Assembly: GCF_001423695.1 (NCBI RefSeq)
Contig: NZ_LMOZ01000001.1
Location: forward strand, 1,684,443 to 1,748,442
Length of the DNA: 64,000 nt
Source of the DNA: Leifsonia sp. Leaf336
Lineage (GTDB): Bacteria > Actinomycetota > Actinomycetes > Actinomycetales > Microbacteriaceae
Reading direction: 5' to 3'
This document shows, piece by piece, positions 43,395 through 54,118 of this stretch. The translations under genes were made by a program, and so were the position numbers. The notes under the pieces are model-generated. The model was not told the origin of the DNA. It did no database searches and saw only the letters and a list, made by a program, of their open reading frames with translations. Position 1 is the first letter of the stretch, and each line of letters opens with the position of its first letter.

Positions 43395-43706
43395 ATGGAA
43401 CTCAAGGTCGGCGTACTCGCGCTACTCGAAGCGAAGCCCGACAAAGCGGGGGAGCTGAAGGAATTCCTGATCGGGGGCAAAGCCCTGGTCGACCAGGAGC
43501 CGGGAACCCGCACGTGGTACGCCTTTCAGATCGACGACACGCATTTCGGCATCTTCGACACGTTCGGCGACGAGGATGCGCGGCACGCGCACCTGAACGG
43601 CGCCATCCCGGCGGCTCTCGGCGAGGTGGGTCCGAGTCTGCTGGCGAAGGACCCTGAGCTGAACACGGTCGATTTGCTGGCCGTCAAGCACGAGGAAGAC
43701 GACTGA
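43395..43706 (+). CDS. ABM-domain small monooxygenase-like protein
   Basis: A 103-residue dimeric alpha-beta-barrel-type protein (ALLEAKPDKAGELKEFL, PGTRTWYAFQID, FDTFGDEDARHAHL) of the antibiotic biosynthesis monooxygenase superfamily. Members oxidise quinols or bind haem, or have no known activity. GGGAGA precedes ATG 43395. 23 bp separate it from the hydrolase downstream, so they likely form an operon. Confidence 0.85.
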   Translation: MELKVGVLALLEAKPDKAGELKEFLIGGKALVDQEPGTRTWYAFQIDDTHFGIFDTFGDEDARHAHLNGAIPAALGEVGPSLLAKDPELNTVDLLAVKHEEDD

Positions 43707-43729
43707 GCCGAAGCCAGAGGGGGATGGCG

Positions 43730-44578
43730 ATGACCACCACGGCCAGCCTGGAAACGCGATTCCGCACCCTGGACGGGCTTCGCATACGAACTGCGGAAGC
43801 CCGGGGGTCGACGGGCCCGACGCTCCTGTTGACCTCACCCTGGCCGGAAAGCATTCTCGCTTTCACCGGGGTCTGGCAGCGGTTGGCGGAGCGCGCGCGG
43901 CTGGTCGCGATCGATCTACCCGGGTTCGGAGCGTCTGAGCGTCGAGACGACCTGCTGTCGCCTCGCGCGATGGGGGAGTTCCTCCTCCGCGTCATCCATG
44001 AGGCTGAGCTGGAGTCTCCGTACATCGTCGCTCCGGACGTGGGCACATCCGCCGCGCTCTTCGCGGCCGCATCGGAGCCGTCGTCGATCTCGGGGGTAGT
44101 CGTCGGTACGGGCGGTGCGGCCGTTCCCATCCAGCTCGGCGAGCCGCTTGCGTCGTGGGTACTCGATCCCGACCTCGACAAATATCGCGCGATCGATCCT
44201 CACCTGATCGTCAATGCGGCCGCCGACACGGTCGCCGGCGGTATACCGGAGAACATCCGAGCCGACTACCTCGCTTGTTACGACGGCGATCGCTTCGTCG
44301 AGTCCATGCGGTACGTTCGCCGCTACCCGGAGGAACTGCCGCTGCTCGCCGACCTGCTCCCGGGTATCTCGGTGCCGGTGACCATCATCAACGGAAGCCG
44401 CGACCGCGTCGTGCCTGTGGCCAATGCGGAGTACTTGGACGAGCGACTCCCGAACAGCCGCGTCGTGCTCATCGACGGCGGCCACTTCATCTGGGAGGAA
44501 GCGCCGGACAGGTACGCGTCAGCTGTCCTTGATGCCATCGCCCCGTCGGGAGGTCGAATTTCGTCGGCGCTCGACTGA
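43730..44578 (+). CDS. Alpha/beta hydrolase with a possible Asp nucleophile
   Basis: A 282-residue hydrolase. The nucleophile elbow reads VAPDVGTSAA, with Asp where most hydrolases have Ser, as in haloalkane dehalogenases and epoxide hydrolases. The acid is Asp in GSRDRVVP and the base is His in GGHFIWEE. ATG 43730 has GAGGGGG six bases upstream; ATG 43724 is possible. It is paired with the ABM protein. Substrate unknown. Confidence 0.85.
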   Translation: MTTTASLETRFRTLDGLRIRTAEARGSTGPTLLLTSPWPESILAFTGVWQRLAERARLVAIDLPGFGASERRDDLLSPRAMGEFLLRVIHEAELESPYIVAPDVGTSAALFAAASEPSSISGVVVGTGGAAVPIQLGEPLASWVLDPDLDKYRAIDPHLIVNAAADTVAGGIPENIRADYLACYDGDRFVESMRYVRRYPEELPLLADLLPGISVPVTIINGSRDRVVPVANAEYLDERLPNSRVVLIDGGHFIWEEAPDRYASAVLDAIAPSGGRISSALD

Positions 44579-44589
44579 TTGTGGAGGTC

Positions 44590-44665
44590 ATGCGTCAATG
44601 GCCCGCACACTCGGGGACGCGCTCAAGCAGGCGCGAGGACCGTGAACCGCGACGGCTTCGGGTGA
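44590..44665 (+). pseudogene. Truncated remnant of a class II glutamine amidotransferase
   Basis: The first 40 bases (ATGCGTCAATGGCCCGCAC...) align with the start of the intact gene at 39767, and 44639-44663 matches 39878-39902 (around GTGAACGGCGACGGCTTC) at 24 of 25 positions. About 70 bases between them are deleted and the frame is lost. No function is expected. The sequence after it to 44715 (EVARYVEALESRD in one frame) is unassigned. Confidence 0.7.
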
Positions 44666-44755
44666 GCGGCAAGAGGTCGCCCGCTACGTCGAGGCGCTGG
44701 AGTCGCGGGATTGATCCTGTGCGACCTGACTGCTGGGCTCAATCGCTGGCCTCCG

Positions 44756-45706
44756 TCACATGATGCGATCCGCTGCGGCGAAGTTCAGACGTTGTCGGGG
44801 GTCGCTCCACGACATGACGAGCCGGTCATCCTCCGCCGGGAATTGGGAGAAGGTGATCATCGCAGGATTCGTCTCGGTGAGGGTGTCAGCGGCGTTCGTG
44901 TTGTTTCCGTAGGGTGAGAAACCCTGCAAAGAGTACGTGGCGTGGATGTGGTCATCGCCAGTCCCGCGCCACGAGACCGCGACGACGACGTCCTTGCCCT
45001 CGTGCGCATCCAGGACTGCGATCGCCGGGCCCGAATCACTGGTCTCGTGAAGGGTCTGGCCTTCGCCCGACGCGACTGGTCGGCCGAAGCTGGCGAAATC
45101 GGTTTGCTGGCATGAGCGCGTGCGGATCTGATGGTCGGTGCCGGTGAACGCGAGGAAGAGGTAGGAGAATCCAGCGCCGCTCGCATACTGGGCGAGCGAC
45201 GGCCCGGCGATGCTCCACTCCGGCAGGACGACTTTCGACCAGGTTCGGCCGTCGTCGGGTGAGGTCGCGAGATTGAGTGTGCCAGCTCCGTCCGTGCCCC
45301 TCCACGCCACGACCAGCATGCCGAGGTATGACACGAGGGCCGGCGCCCCGTCGCTGCTCTCGTCTGCTACCGGTTGCTTAGTCGACCAGGTGCGTCCCGA
45401 ATCGGGGGAGGATGCGAACCACAGTCGCTGATCGGCGGCCGCAGCCCAGCACACGAACACGACACCGTGATGGACCGCGAGGGCGGGACCGGCGCTGCTG
45501 CCCTCCCAGGGACCATTGGGTCTCAGGAGTTGCTTGTCCCAGGTCGTCCCGCCCGTGTCGGAGCGGCTGATGTTCAGTTTGTGCTGTCCATCCGACCCCG
45601 TCCATGCCAGCACGAAGGCGGGAATGCTGGTCGCGGGTGGGACGGCGACGAGCGCGGGAGCGAAGGGACTCGTCTCGGGAAGGGGGACGAACGTTGCAAT
45701 CGGCAT
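44756..45706 (-). CDS. BNR-repeat (sialidase-like) beta-propeller protein
   Basis: A 316-residue protein with at least three Asp-box motifs (SRSDTGGTTW, SSPDSGRTW, TSPDDGRTW), the S-x-D-x-G-x-T-W turn of six-bladed propellers. The catalytic sialidase residues are not evident and there is no signal peptide. ATG 45706 is used since AGGAG is five bases upstream; GTG 45712 is too close to it. Function unknown. Confidence 0.75.
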   Translation of the reverse strand: MPIATFVPLPETSPFAPALVAVPPATSIPAFVLAWTGSDGQHKLNISRSDTGGTTWDKQLLRPNGPWEGSSAGPALAVHHGVVFVCWAAAADQRLWFASSPDSGRTWSTKQPVADESSDGAPALVSYLGMLVVAWRGTDGAGTLNLATSPDDGRTWSKVVLPEWSIAGPSLAQYASGAGFSYLFLAFTGTDHQIRTRSCQQTDFASFGRPVASGEGQTLHETSDSGPAIAVLDAHEGKDVVVAVSWRGTGDDHIHATYSLQGFSPYGNNTNAADTLTETNPAMITFSQFPAEDDRLVMSWSDPRQRLNFAAADRIM

Positions 45707-45912
45707 GGTCACTCCTCAGTGGTCACTGGTGTTGGAGCGCGGCGGACGCCGAGGGCCATGAGTGCAGACTATGCCCCTCGGTCTGCTGTCAGGCGACCGA
45801 ATCGAAACGAGACCGCACCGCCCACGAGTGGTGTGGGTGCATATTCGTGAGCGGCGTGTCAGGTAGTAGACACGTGACCCGCGGAGGAGAGTCACCGTGA
45901 GATCGTTAGTCC

Positions 45913-46194
45913 ATGGCAGCAGGCGGCCCCGACGATCATTGGCGCACCGACGTCTTGATCTGGGGGAGGACGGCGTTCGGCGAACCCTCCGACTCGCTCA
46001 TCAAGGAGATATATCGCTTCGGCGGCCACAAACTTTTAGACGACGACGCGCCTCTCGGCCGAAGACTCTGGGACCTTTGGCCGAGATGGGAGCGGGTGAA
46101 TCACAAAGCACTTGCACAGCTGGAAATCGATCTGAGCCGAACCCGAGATGAACTTCGACGCGAAGCGGAACTTCGCGGATGGGAGCTCGACTAA
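45913..46194 (+). CDS. Small hypothetical protein
   Basis: A 93-residue protein (DVLIWGRTAFGEPSDSLIKEI, then a helix-rich end). Not recognised. No clear Shine-Dalgarno precedes ATG 45913. The composition from here to about 47 kb is less GC-rich than neighbours, suggesting an acquired segment. Confidence 0.5.
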   Translation: MAAGGPDDHWRTDVLIWGRTAFGEPSDSLIKEIYRFGGHKLLDDDAPLGRRLWDLWPRWERVNHKALAQLEIDLSRTRDELRREAELRGWELD

Positions 46195-46309
46195 TGATGG
46201 CCATTCGCCGCGAAACGATACGTCCCTCGGAGTGGGCCGTCCTCGGGTGGTGAGGGTGCGTATTCAGCCGCGGCGTATTCGGCCCGGTGAGAGGCCCTAG
46301 GATCCGAGA

Positions 46310-46784
46310 GTGACCGATTTGATGGCTCGTTTCCCGGCGGCCTCCGCGGTACTTGCAGTTCGGTTTCCAACCACGGCGCGTGCAGTACGGTCCTTAGGCG
46401 GACCCCGCCTGCCGCCTGCATTCGCTCTCGTGGTCAACGCGAGACAACTGAGCTTCGTCGCATGGCGCACGCAGAGCGTGTTATGGGACCTTCCGGTATC
46501 CAGCGCTCAGTCTCTCGCCGTTGCAGAGACGCTGTCTTCGCCACCGCGCGCTGATAGCAGGTCCCTTTGGCTTCGTCATCGGGCTGATATGTGTCATCTT
46601 CCGGCGAAGATTGGCAAGGAACGCGAGGAGAGGTTCCGAGGAGCTCGTCAAAGAGGATCTCCCTAGGTGGATGCGAGGTGGCAATTGGTCTGCACCCTCG
46701 TCGATTGCAATTCTTGTTACAGGCATCCTGATGATGATCGCTTCGGCCCTCGCGTTCTTGTATGCAGTCCTGCATCTTGTTTGA
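46310..46784 (+). pseudogene. Probable frameshifted membrane protein gene
   Basis: Two frames look coding in sequence. From GTG 46310, about 80 residues (QLSFVAWRTQSVLWDLPVSS) read like a soluble domain. From about 46550 the other frame gives two hydrophobic helices (GPFGFVIGLICVIF and SSIAILVTGILMMIASAL) ending at 46784. A single shift near 46545-46565 would join them. Alternatively the second frame is a separate 87-residue membrane protein with TTG start 46521. Confidence 0.4.
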
Positions 46785-46974
46785 GATTCAAACTGGTTCT
46801 TCCGACGCGAATGCAACCGTTCTGAGCGAAATAGGGGACATCCCGGCTGGGGCATTGGGGAGGTCTGTCTGCAGATTCGCCAATTCGTCCGATACAAGCT
46901 GACATAATGTGCATTATCAGCGCATGCGAGCGAGCCTCCATCGATCTGCTTCCGCCCGTCCATACGCTGAACCT

Positions 46975-47583
46975 GTGTCTAGTGGAGTGGCGGATGCCTA
47001 CACGCGCCGGTCGGCGGAATACATCACGTTGTTCGGCTCGATGGCCCCGGTGCACCACGCAGACCTCCATCTGGTCTCGACGTGGGCCGACGGGCTCTCC
47101 GGTCCCGTGATCGACGCCGGCTGTGGGCCCGGACAGTGGACGAACCACCTCGTCTCACGAGGACATGATGCACGCGGTGTGGACCTGGTTCCCGCGTTCA
47201 TCGTGCGAGCGCGGAAAGAGTATCCCGGGATCCGCTTCGATGTCGGGCGTCTCGACGACTTGGACGCCTGATCCTCCTCGGTGGCCGGGGTGCTTTCCTG
47301 GTACTCGCTGATCCACCGTGAACCGGACGACATCCAGAAACCGCTGCAGGAGTTCGGCCGTGTCCTGCGCCCCCGCGGGGGCCTCCTGATCGGCTTCTTC
47401 TCCTGGCCCACTCTCGAGCGCTTCCCGCATGCCGTGATCGACGCATACCGCTGGCCTGTGGCCCGACTCGCCTCGGAGGTGGAGGCTGCCGGATTCGAGG
47501 TTGCAGAGACCTATGAGCGGGTGGAGGCGGGCGCTCGCCCGCAAGGCGCGATCGTTGCCCGAAGGCTGGCGCACATCCGTTAG
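46975..47583 (+). pseudogene. SAM-dependent methyltransferase interrupted by an in-frame stop
   Basis: The first part ends at TGA 47269-47271 after motif I (VIDAGCGPGQWTNHLV) and the acidic VDL. The same frame resumes at once with SSSVAGVLSWYSLIHREP and LRPRGGLLIGFFSWPTL and stops at 47583, together a normal class I methyltransferase of about 200 residues. A point mutation creating the TGA is the simplest cause. The start is taken at GTG 46975; the longer 46909 is possible. Confidence 0.7.
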
Positions 47584-47654
47584 GTCGACAGCCCCGCCTC
47601 GGCAACTCCCCCTCCTGCCGGTTGGCTCATGACGAGAGCCACGCCGGAGGCGCG

Positions 47655-48200
47655 CTAGCGAGGTGTGTCAGACGTGCCGGCCGATGGAGTCCCGTTCCCG
47701 AGCATCCGTGCATGCATTTCCTGGGTCAGCGTGTGAATCGTGCGAGTGAGCTCGGTGTTCTCCTCGAGCAGTTTCTGCTGGGCGATGTAGTCGTGGTCAG
47801 CTTTCGACTGCTGGAAGGCGGCCTGTCGGTTCTGCCCGATCATGACGAACGTCGACAGGAAGATCGCCTCGAGCGAGACGATGAGTGTCAGCGTCGGCCA
47901 CGGGCTCTTCTCGATCACGAGCATCCACACCGCGAAAAGCACGATGTGCAGATAGACGAACATCATCGACCCGGCGAACGCCGTGATCGCGTCGGCGATT
48001 CGTAGCTGAACGCTTGAAGCGCGGCGTTGAGCTTCGGCGAGCACGGCGGGGTGCAGCTTCTCGTGGGGGGCGTTGGCGAGCAGGCGGCTGGGCCTGAGGA
48101 ACGGGCGCCGGCTCTCGGGAGCACGTGCGCTGACGGTGGCTGCGGTTCCCCGCGGATTCGGGGATCCGGATGTTCCGTGAGAGGAAGACGGCTGTGACAT
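47655..48200 (-). CDS. DUF1003 membrane protein
   Basis: A 181-residue protein with a disordered N-terminus, two transmembrane helices (FAGSMMFVYLHIVLFAVWML, LTLIVSLEAIFLSTFVMIGQN) and a cytoplasmic coiled coil. The ADAITAFAGSM and IGQNRQA signatures are typical of DUF1003. Function unknown. ATG 48200 lies before the disordered start; the open frame above it is intergenic. Confidence 0.88.
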   Translation of the reverse strand: MSQPSSSHGTSGSPNPRGTAATVSARAPESRRPFLRPSRLLANAPHEKLHPAVLAEAQRRASSVQLRIADAITAFAGSMMFVYLHIVLFAVWMLVIEKSPWPTLTLIVSLEAIFLSTFVMIGQNRQAAFQQSKADHDYIAQQKLLEENTELTRTIHTLTQEMHARMLGNGTPSAGTSDTPR

Positions 48201-48292
48201 CGCTCTGCTCCAGTCTCCCGGCGGGTCCCTCCCACCGATGAGGTGAGCGTACTGCGCAGGAGTCAGGCAGACCGCGAAGCCGACCAGGCCGC

Positions 48293-49012
48293 CTAGCCTC
48301 GCGTCTCCGCTTCGCGGTAAGCCGCGATCAGAGCAGGTGCGCCCTGGGTCCACACCGGTCCGTGGCCTGGGATCACGAAGTCGACGTCGAGGCGTGCGAG
48401 CTTCTCCAGCGAGACGGACGATTCCGCTTGGTCATCGGTGAACGGCGCGGGCTGCGGTCCAGCCTCGCCGGTCAGCACGCTCCGCGTGGTGAGCTCGTCG
48501 CCGACGAACACGGCCCGCACTGCGGGAACATGGATCGCGACGCTCCCGGGCGAATGGCCTGGCATTCCGATGATGACGGGCGCGCCGGGCAGCTCGAGCA
48601 CATCGCCGTCGGAGACGGGCACGACCTCTTTGACAGCCGGCATGCGCACGCCACCCTTGCGGATCGCGTACGCGAAGAAGCCGAGCACTGGGCCGAGCTT
48701 GCGGCGATCCTTCGGCGGCGACGGTGGCTTCTCCCCCATCGCCCGTGCTGCATCGGCGGCGCCCACGTAGACGGGGATGCCGAGCTCTGCGCGCAGCCGC
48801 TCGGCGAAGCCGGTGTGATCGCTGTCGCCATGCGTCAGCACGATGCCCTTGATGTCCGCCAGCGGACGGCCCAAGGCGGCGAGCTCCTTCTTCAGATCGT
48901 TGTAGTGGCCTGGGAGCCCTGTGTCGATGAGGGTCATTCCGTCGTCGGTGACGACGAGATGGACGGCGACGATGTCGCTGCCGATACGACGAAGACCGGG
49001 TGCGAGTTCCAT
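48293..49012 (-). CDS. MBL-fold metallo-hydrolase
   Basis: A 239-residue metallo-beta-lactamase-fold protein. Metal ligands are in THGDSDHTG, GMPGHSPGS, FVGDE and IPGHGPVW. It is probably a hydrolase acting on thioesters or lactones; the substrate cannot be read. It is divergent from a TetR regulator with 39 bp between starts, and shares a repeat there, so it is likely that regulator's target. Confidence 0.92.
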   Translation of the reverse strand: MELAPGLRRIGSDIVAVHLVVTDDGMTLIDTGLPGHYNDLKKELAALGRPLADIKGIVLTHGDSDHTGFAERLRAELGIPVYVGAADAARAMGEKPPSPPKDRRKLGPVLGFFAYAIRKGGVRMPAVKEVVPVSDGDVLELPGAPVIIGMPGHSPGSVAIHVPAVRAVFVGDELTTRSVLTGEAGPQPAPFTDDQAESSVSLEKLARLDVDFVIPGHGPVWTQGAPALIAAYREAETRG

Positions 49013-49017
49013 GATGG

Positions 49018-49035
49018 CTATGCTAGTTAGCTATG
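49018..49035. promoter_or_regulatory. Imperfect inverted repeat between MBL and tetR genes
   Basis: CTATGCTA-GT-TAGCTATG is an 8-2-8 repeat with two mismatches. It lies in the 39-bp divergent gap. It likely serves as the TetR operator covering both promoters (inference). Confidence 0.5.
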
Positions 49036-49051
49036 GAGAGGAGATGCAAGC

Positions 49052-49615
49052 ATGCCGACTCCCGAGAAGACCTCGCGCACGGCGATCGTGGCCGCGGGCC
49101 GTGAGCTCATCGAGCACGGCGGGCTGGACGGTCTGACGATGCAGGCCGTCGCGCAACGCGTCGGGGTGCGCGCCCCGTCGCTGTACAAACGGGTCCGCGA
49201 TCGGCGCGAACTGCTGGCGCTCGTCGTGGCTGCCACGATCGAAGACCTGACCGATCGTCTCGCGGCGACGTCCGACCAACCCGATCCCACCCGACGGCTC
49301 ATGGCGCAGGCCGATGCTCTTCGCCGGTTCGCTCACGACCATCCAGTGGGCTTCGGCCTTGTGTTCGCCAGCCACAGCACACCGAGGCCGGAGCCGGTGG
49401 CAGTGGCACGCAGCGCCGCGCCTCTGCTCGACGCCGTGACGGCACTCACCGGACCCGACCATGCATTGGCGGGCGCGCGTCTCGTCACGGCGTGGGCGAA
49501 CGGGTTCATCACGATGGAACTCGGAGGGATGTTCGGCCTCGGCGGCGACGTCGATCACGCCTGGCGATGGGGCCTCAAGCGGATCGTGGCGTCGCTCACG
49601 GTCGTCGACGAGTGA
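49052..49615 (+). CDS. TetR-family transcriptional regulator
   Basis: A 187-residue repressor with the N-terminal HTH GLDGLTMQAVAQRVGVRAPSLYKRV and a TetR_C-like WHG-type ligand domain. GAGAGGAG precedes ATG 49052. It is divergent from the MBL hydrolase and shares an operator. Its end overlaps the opposite-strand gene at 49596 by 20 bp. Confidence 0.9.
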   Translation: MPTPEKTSRTAIVAAGRELIEHGGLDGLTMQAVAQRVGVRAPSLYKRVRDRRELLALVVAATIEDLTDRLAATSDQPDPTRRLMAQADALRRFAHDHPVGFGLVFASHSTPRPEPVAVARSAAPLLDAVTALTGPDHALAGARLVTAWANGFITMELGGMFGLGGDVDHAWRWGLKRIVASLTVVDE

Positions 49616-50174
49616 TCGACGTCGGCGAGTCGCCGACCTCCGGTTGGCTCATGCGCTGGTCCGGCAGCCGGAACGCGAATCGATCCTCGAGTGCGAACCG
49701 ATACTCGTCGTCGCAGCGGAAACCGCGCAGCCACTGCCGGTCGTCGACCACGCGGAGGTAGAAACCCTTCGGGAACTCCACGTCGTCGCTCAGGGGTGCC
49801 GCGGCGACTTTGAGCGCGCCTGCGGGCGATCTGCCCGCGGACAGCACCGAGTCGGGTGCGTTCGCCTGCGAGGTCAGCGCGAGTCGGAGGTACGGACCTG
49901 TGTCAGGCGGACACAGTGCGAGCCCGCGGTCGCGAGCCGCCGCGAAGACCTCGGGCAACGTCCCGCCCTTCCGCAGGTCGAAGTCGCCGACCTCGCATTC
50001 GACGATACCGATCTCTTCGCGGTCTCGCAGGTCGAAGACGGGATGCTCGAGCAGTGCCTCGGCATGCCCGTTGAGATGAACGTCCCGCGAGAGCAGTGAC
50101 GCCCGCAGCTGAGCGCGGGTGAGCCCGCCGACCTGAATACGTACGGTCTCCACGTATCCGAGGGGTTGTTGCAC
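49596..50174 (-). CDS. Conserved hypothetical protein
   Basis: A 192-residue protein. Conserved-looking blocks include LPEVFAAARDRGLALCP, GPYLRLAL, APDSVLSAGRSPAGAL and FPKGFYLRVVDDRQWLRGFRCDDE. I recognise it as a widespread unnamed family without assigned function. No membrane segment. Its 3' end overlaps the TetR gene tail-to-tail. Confidence 0.8.
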   Translation of the reverse strand: MQQPLGYVETVRIQVGGLTRAQLRASLLSRDVHLNGHAEALLEHPVFDLRDREEIGIVECEVGDFDLRKGGTLPEVFAAARDRGLALCPPDTGPYLRLALTSQANAPDSVLSAGRSPAGALKVAAAPLSDDVEFPKGFYLRVVDDRQWLRGFRCDDEYRFALEDRFAFRLPDQRMSQPEVGDSPTSITRRRP

Positions 50175-50259
50175 GGATCAAGGGTATCCGCCCTTCAGCA
50201 CGCTGGGCGCTGCTCGGCGAGCTCGAGCTCGGGCGGTGCACGGATCGTAGGATGAAACC

Positions 50260-50904
50260 GTGAGAGGCAGCCCATCGCGCGACGAGCCGGCAACCGCCGG
50301 CAGCTCCGACGGCCTGTCGCGGCGTGGCTGGATCGTCCTCGTGGCTGTCACCGCAGCCGTGGCGGTCGTCTTCGCTGGTGTAGCCGCGTTCGCTCTCGCG
50401 CCCACGTCCGGCCACGCGCCCGCAACCGAGTCGTCACCGTCGCCGTCCCAGAACGCCGCAGCGCACCTGAACCTTGCGCCCACTCCCCTGGGCCTTCCGC
50501 CCCGTCCGACCTCGACACCGCCGGCCGCGACAGTGCCGTTCCGGTTGGTCGGCACCCTCACGGCGGGTGACTGCGTGCAGACCTACACCTCGAAGACCGC
50601 CGTCGCGTACCCGGTGATCGACTGCGCGTCGCCGCACATCGCCCAACTGCTGTCGAAGGGCGAGCTCCCTCAGTCACCGGATGCGGCCTTCCCGGGTAAG
50701 AACGCGCTCGACGCGCAGGTCGGCGACCTCTGCGAACAACACCTCGACTGGGACTGGGTCGCTGTCTGGAACGAGGACGTACAGGTCGACCTGCGCTACG
50801 CCGACACCGCAGCTTCGTGGGCGTCAGGAGACCGTTCCTACTACTGCTTCGTCTACACGTATTCGCGTCACGAATTGACCGGGAGTGCGGTCGCCTCCCA
50901 CTGA
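50260..50904 (+). CDS. Septum-formation-like membrane protein
   Basis: A 214-residue protein with one transmembrane helix near the N-terminus, a Pro/Ser/Thr-rich linker, then an external domain with GDCV, VIDCASPHIAQ and later Cys pairs, as in the actinobacterial septum formation family. Role in division is inferred from the family. GTG 50260 is used. Convergent with the UvrA-like gene, 6 bp apart. Confidence 0.78.
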   Translation: MRGSPSRDEPATAGSSDGLSRRGWIVLVAVTAAVAVVFAGVAAFALAPTSGHAPATESSPSPSQNAAAHLNLAPTPLGLPPRPTSTPPAATVPFRLVGTLTAGDCVQTYTSKTAVAYPVIDCASPHIAQLLSKGELPQSPDAAFPGKNALDAQVGDLCEQHLDWDWVAVWNEDVQVDLRYADTAASWASGDRSYYCFVYTYSRHELTGSAVASH

Positions 50905-50910
50905 CGCCCG

Positions 50911-53307
<2,397 letters not shown>

Positions 53308-53485
53308 TCGCTGTGCTCCGTCCGCTCGGTCTCCACCTCGATCTAAGCAGGTGCCTCCGACCGCGTCCTCTCCCCCGCGCCCGCCGAATCGCCGAACGGG
53401 GTCTGACGCTCACAGCCGATATTCAGTATTGTCTGGGTCACGGCCCGGGAACGCCGTGGCCGCAGACTCTGAAAGGGTGTGCGCG

Positions 53486-54118
53486 ATGTCCTCCACCGAT
53501 CCACTGCAGTCCGCCGTCCACGAGCTCTCCCTCGACGCCTCCCAGATGACGCGTTCGGCCATCAACAGCATCCGCGCCGTACTCGGGATCAGCGGGGCCG
53601 TCGCCGTCATCCTCGGCGTCGTCCTGCTCTTCTGGCCGGCGAAGACCATCGCCGTGCTCGCCGTCTTCCTCGGTATCTACTTCGTGATCGCCGGGATCAT
53701 GCGCCTCGGTGTCGGGATCTTCGCCCGCGGCATCGGAGGCGGCATCCGCACGCTCAACATCATCCTGGGCGTCCTGCTCGTGTTCGCCGGCATCGTGGCA
53801 CTCAAGAACGTGTCGACCGCCGCCACCGTGCTCGTCATCTTCGCGCTGGCGTTCATCGGCGTCGGCTGGATCATCGAAGGCATCATGGCGCTGGTCGAGT
53901 CCGGGCGCGCTGCATCGTCCGGGTGGGCGATCGCCTACGGGATCCTCAGCATCATCGCCGGTCTCGTCGTGCTCTTCCTGCCCGCGTCGTCCGCGGTCTT
54001 CCTCGTCCTCTTCGCGGCGATCGCGCTGATCGTGCTCGGGATCATCGGGATCGTCCGCGCGTTCACCTTCGGCCGCGACGTGCTGAAGGCGACCACTGCC
54101 GCTCCGGCGGCCGGCTAG
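53486..54118 (+). CDS. HdeD-family membrane protein
   Basis: A 210-residue protein with six hydrophobic helices in three pairs (VAVILGVVLLFWPAKTIAVL, IILGVLLVFAGIVAL, GILSIIAGLVVLFLPASSA), the DUF308/HdeD pattern. In enterobacteria HdeD is an acid-stress membrane protein; here the role is unknown. AAAGGG precedes ATG 53486. It overlaps the S9 peptidase gene by 4 bp, tail to tail. Confidence 0.88.
   Translation: MSSTDPLQSAVHELSLDASQMTRSAINSIRAVLGISGAVAVILGVVLLFWPAKTIAVLAVFLGIYFVIAGIMRLGVGIFARGIGGGIRTLNIILGVLLVFAGIVALKNVSTAATVLVIFALAFIGVGWIIEGIMALVESGRAASSGWAIAYGILSIIAGLVVLFLPASSAVFLVLFAAIALIVLGIIGIVRAFTFGRDVLKATTAAPAAG

Noticed and set aside
46521-46784. Independent 87-residue membrane protein with a TTG start
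   Set aside because: No ribosome site; a shift from the upstream frame explains the sequence equally well, so it was reported only as part of a broken gene.
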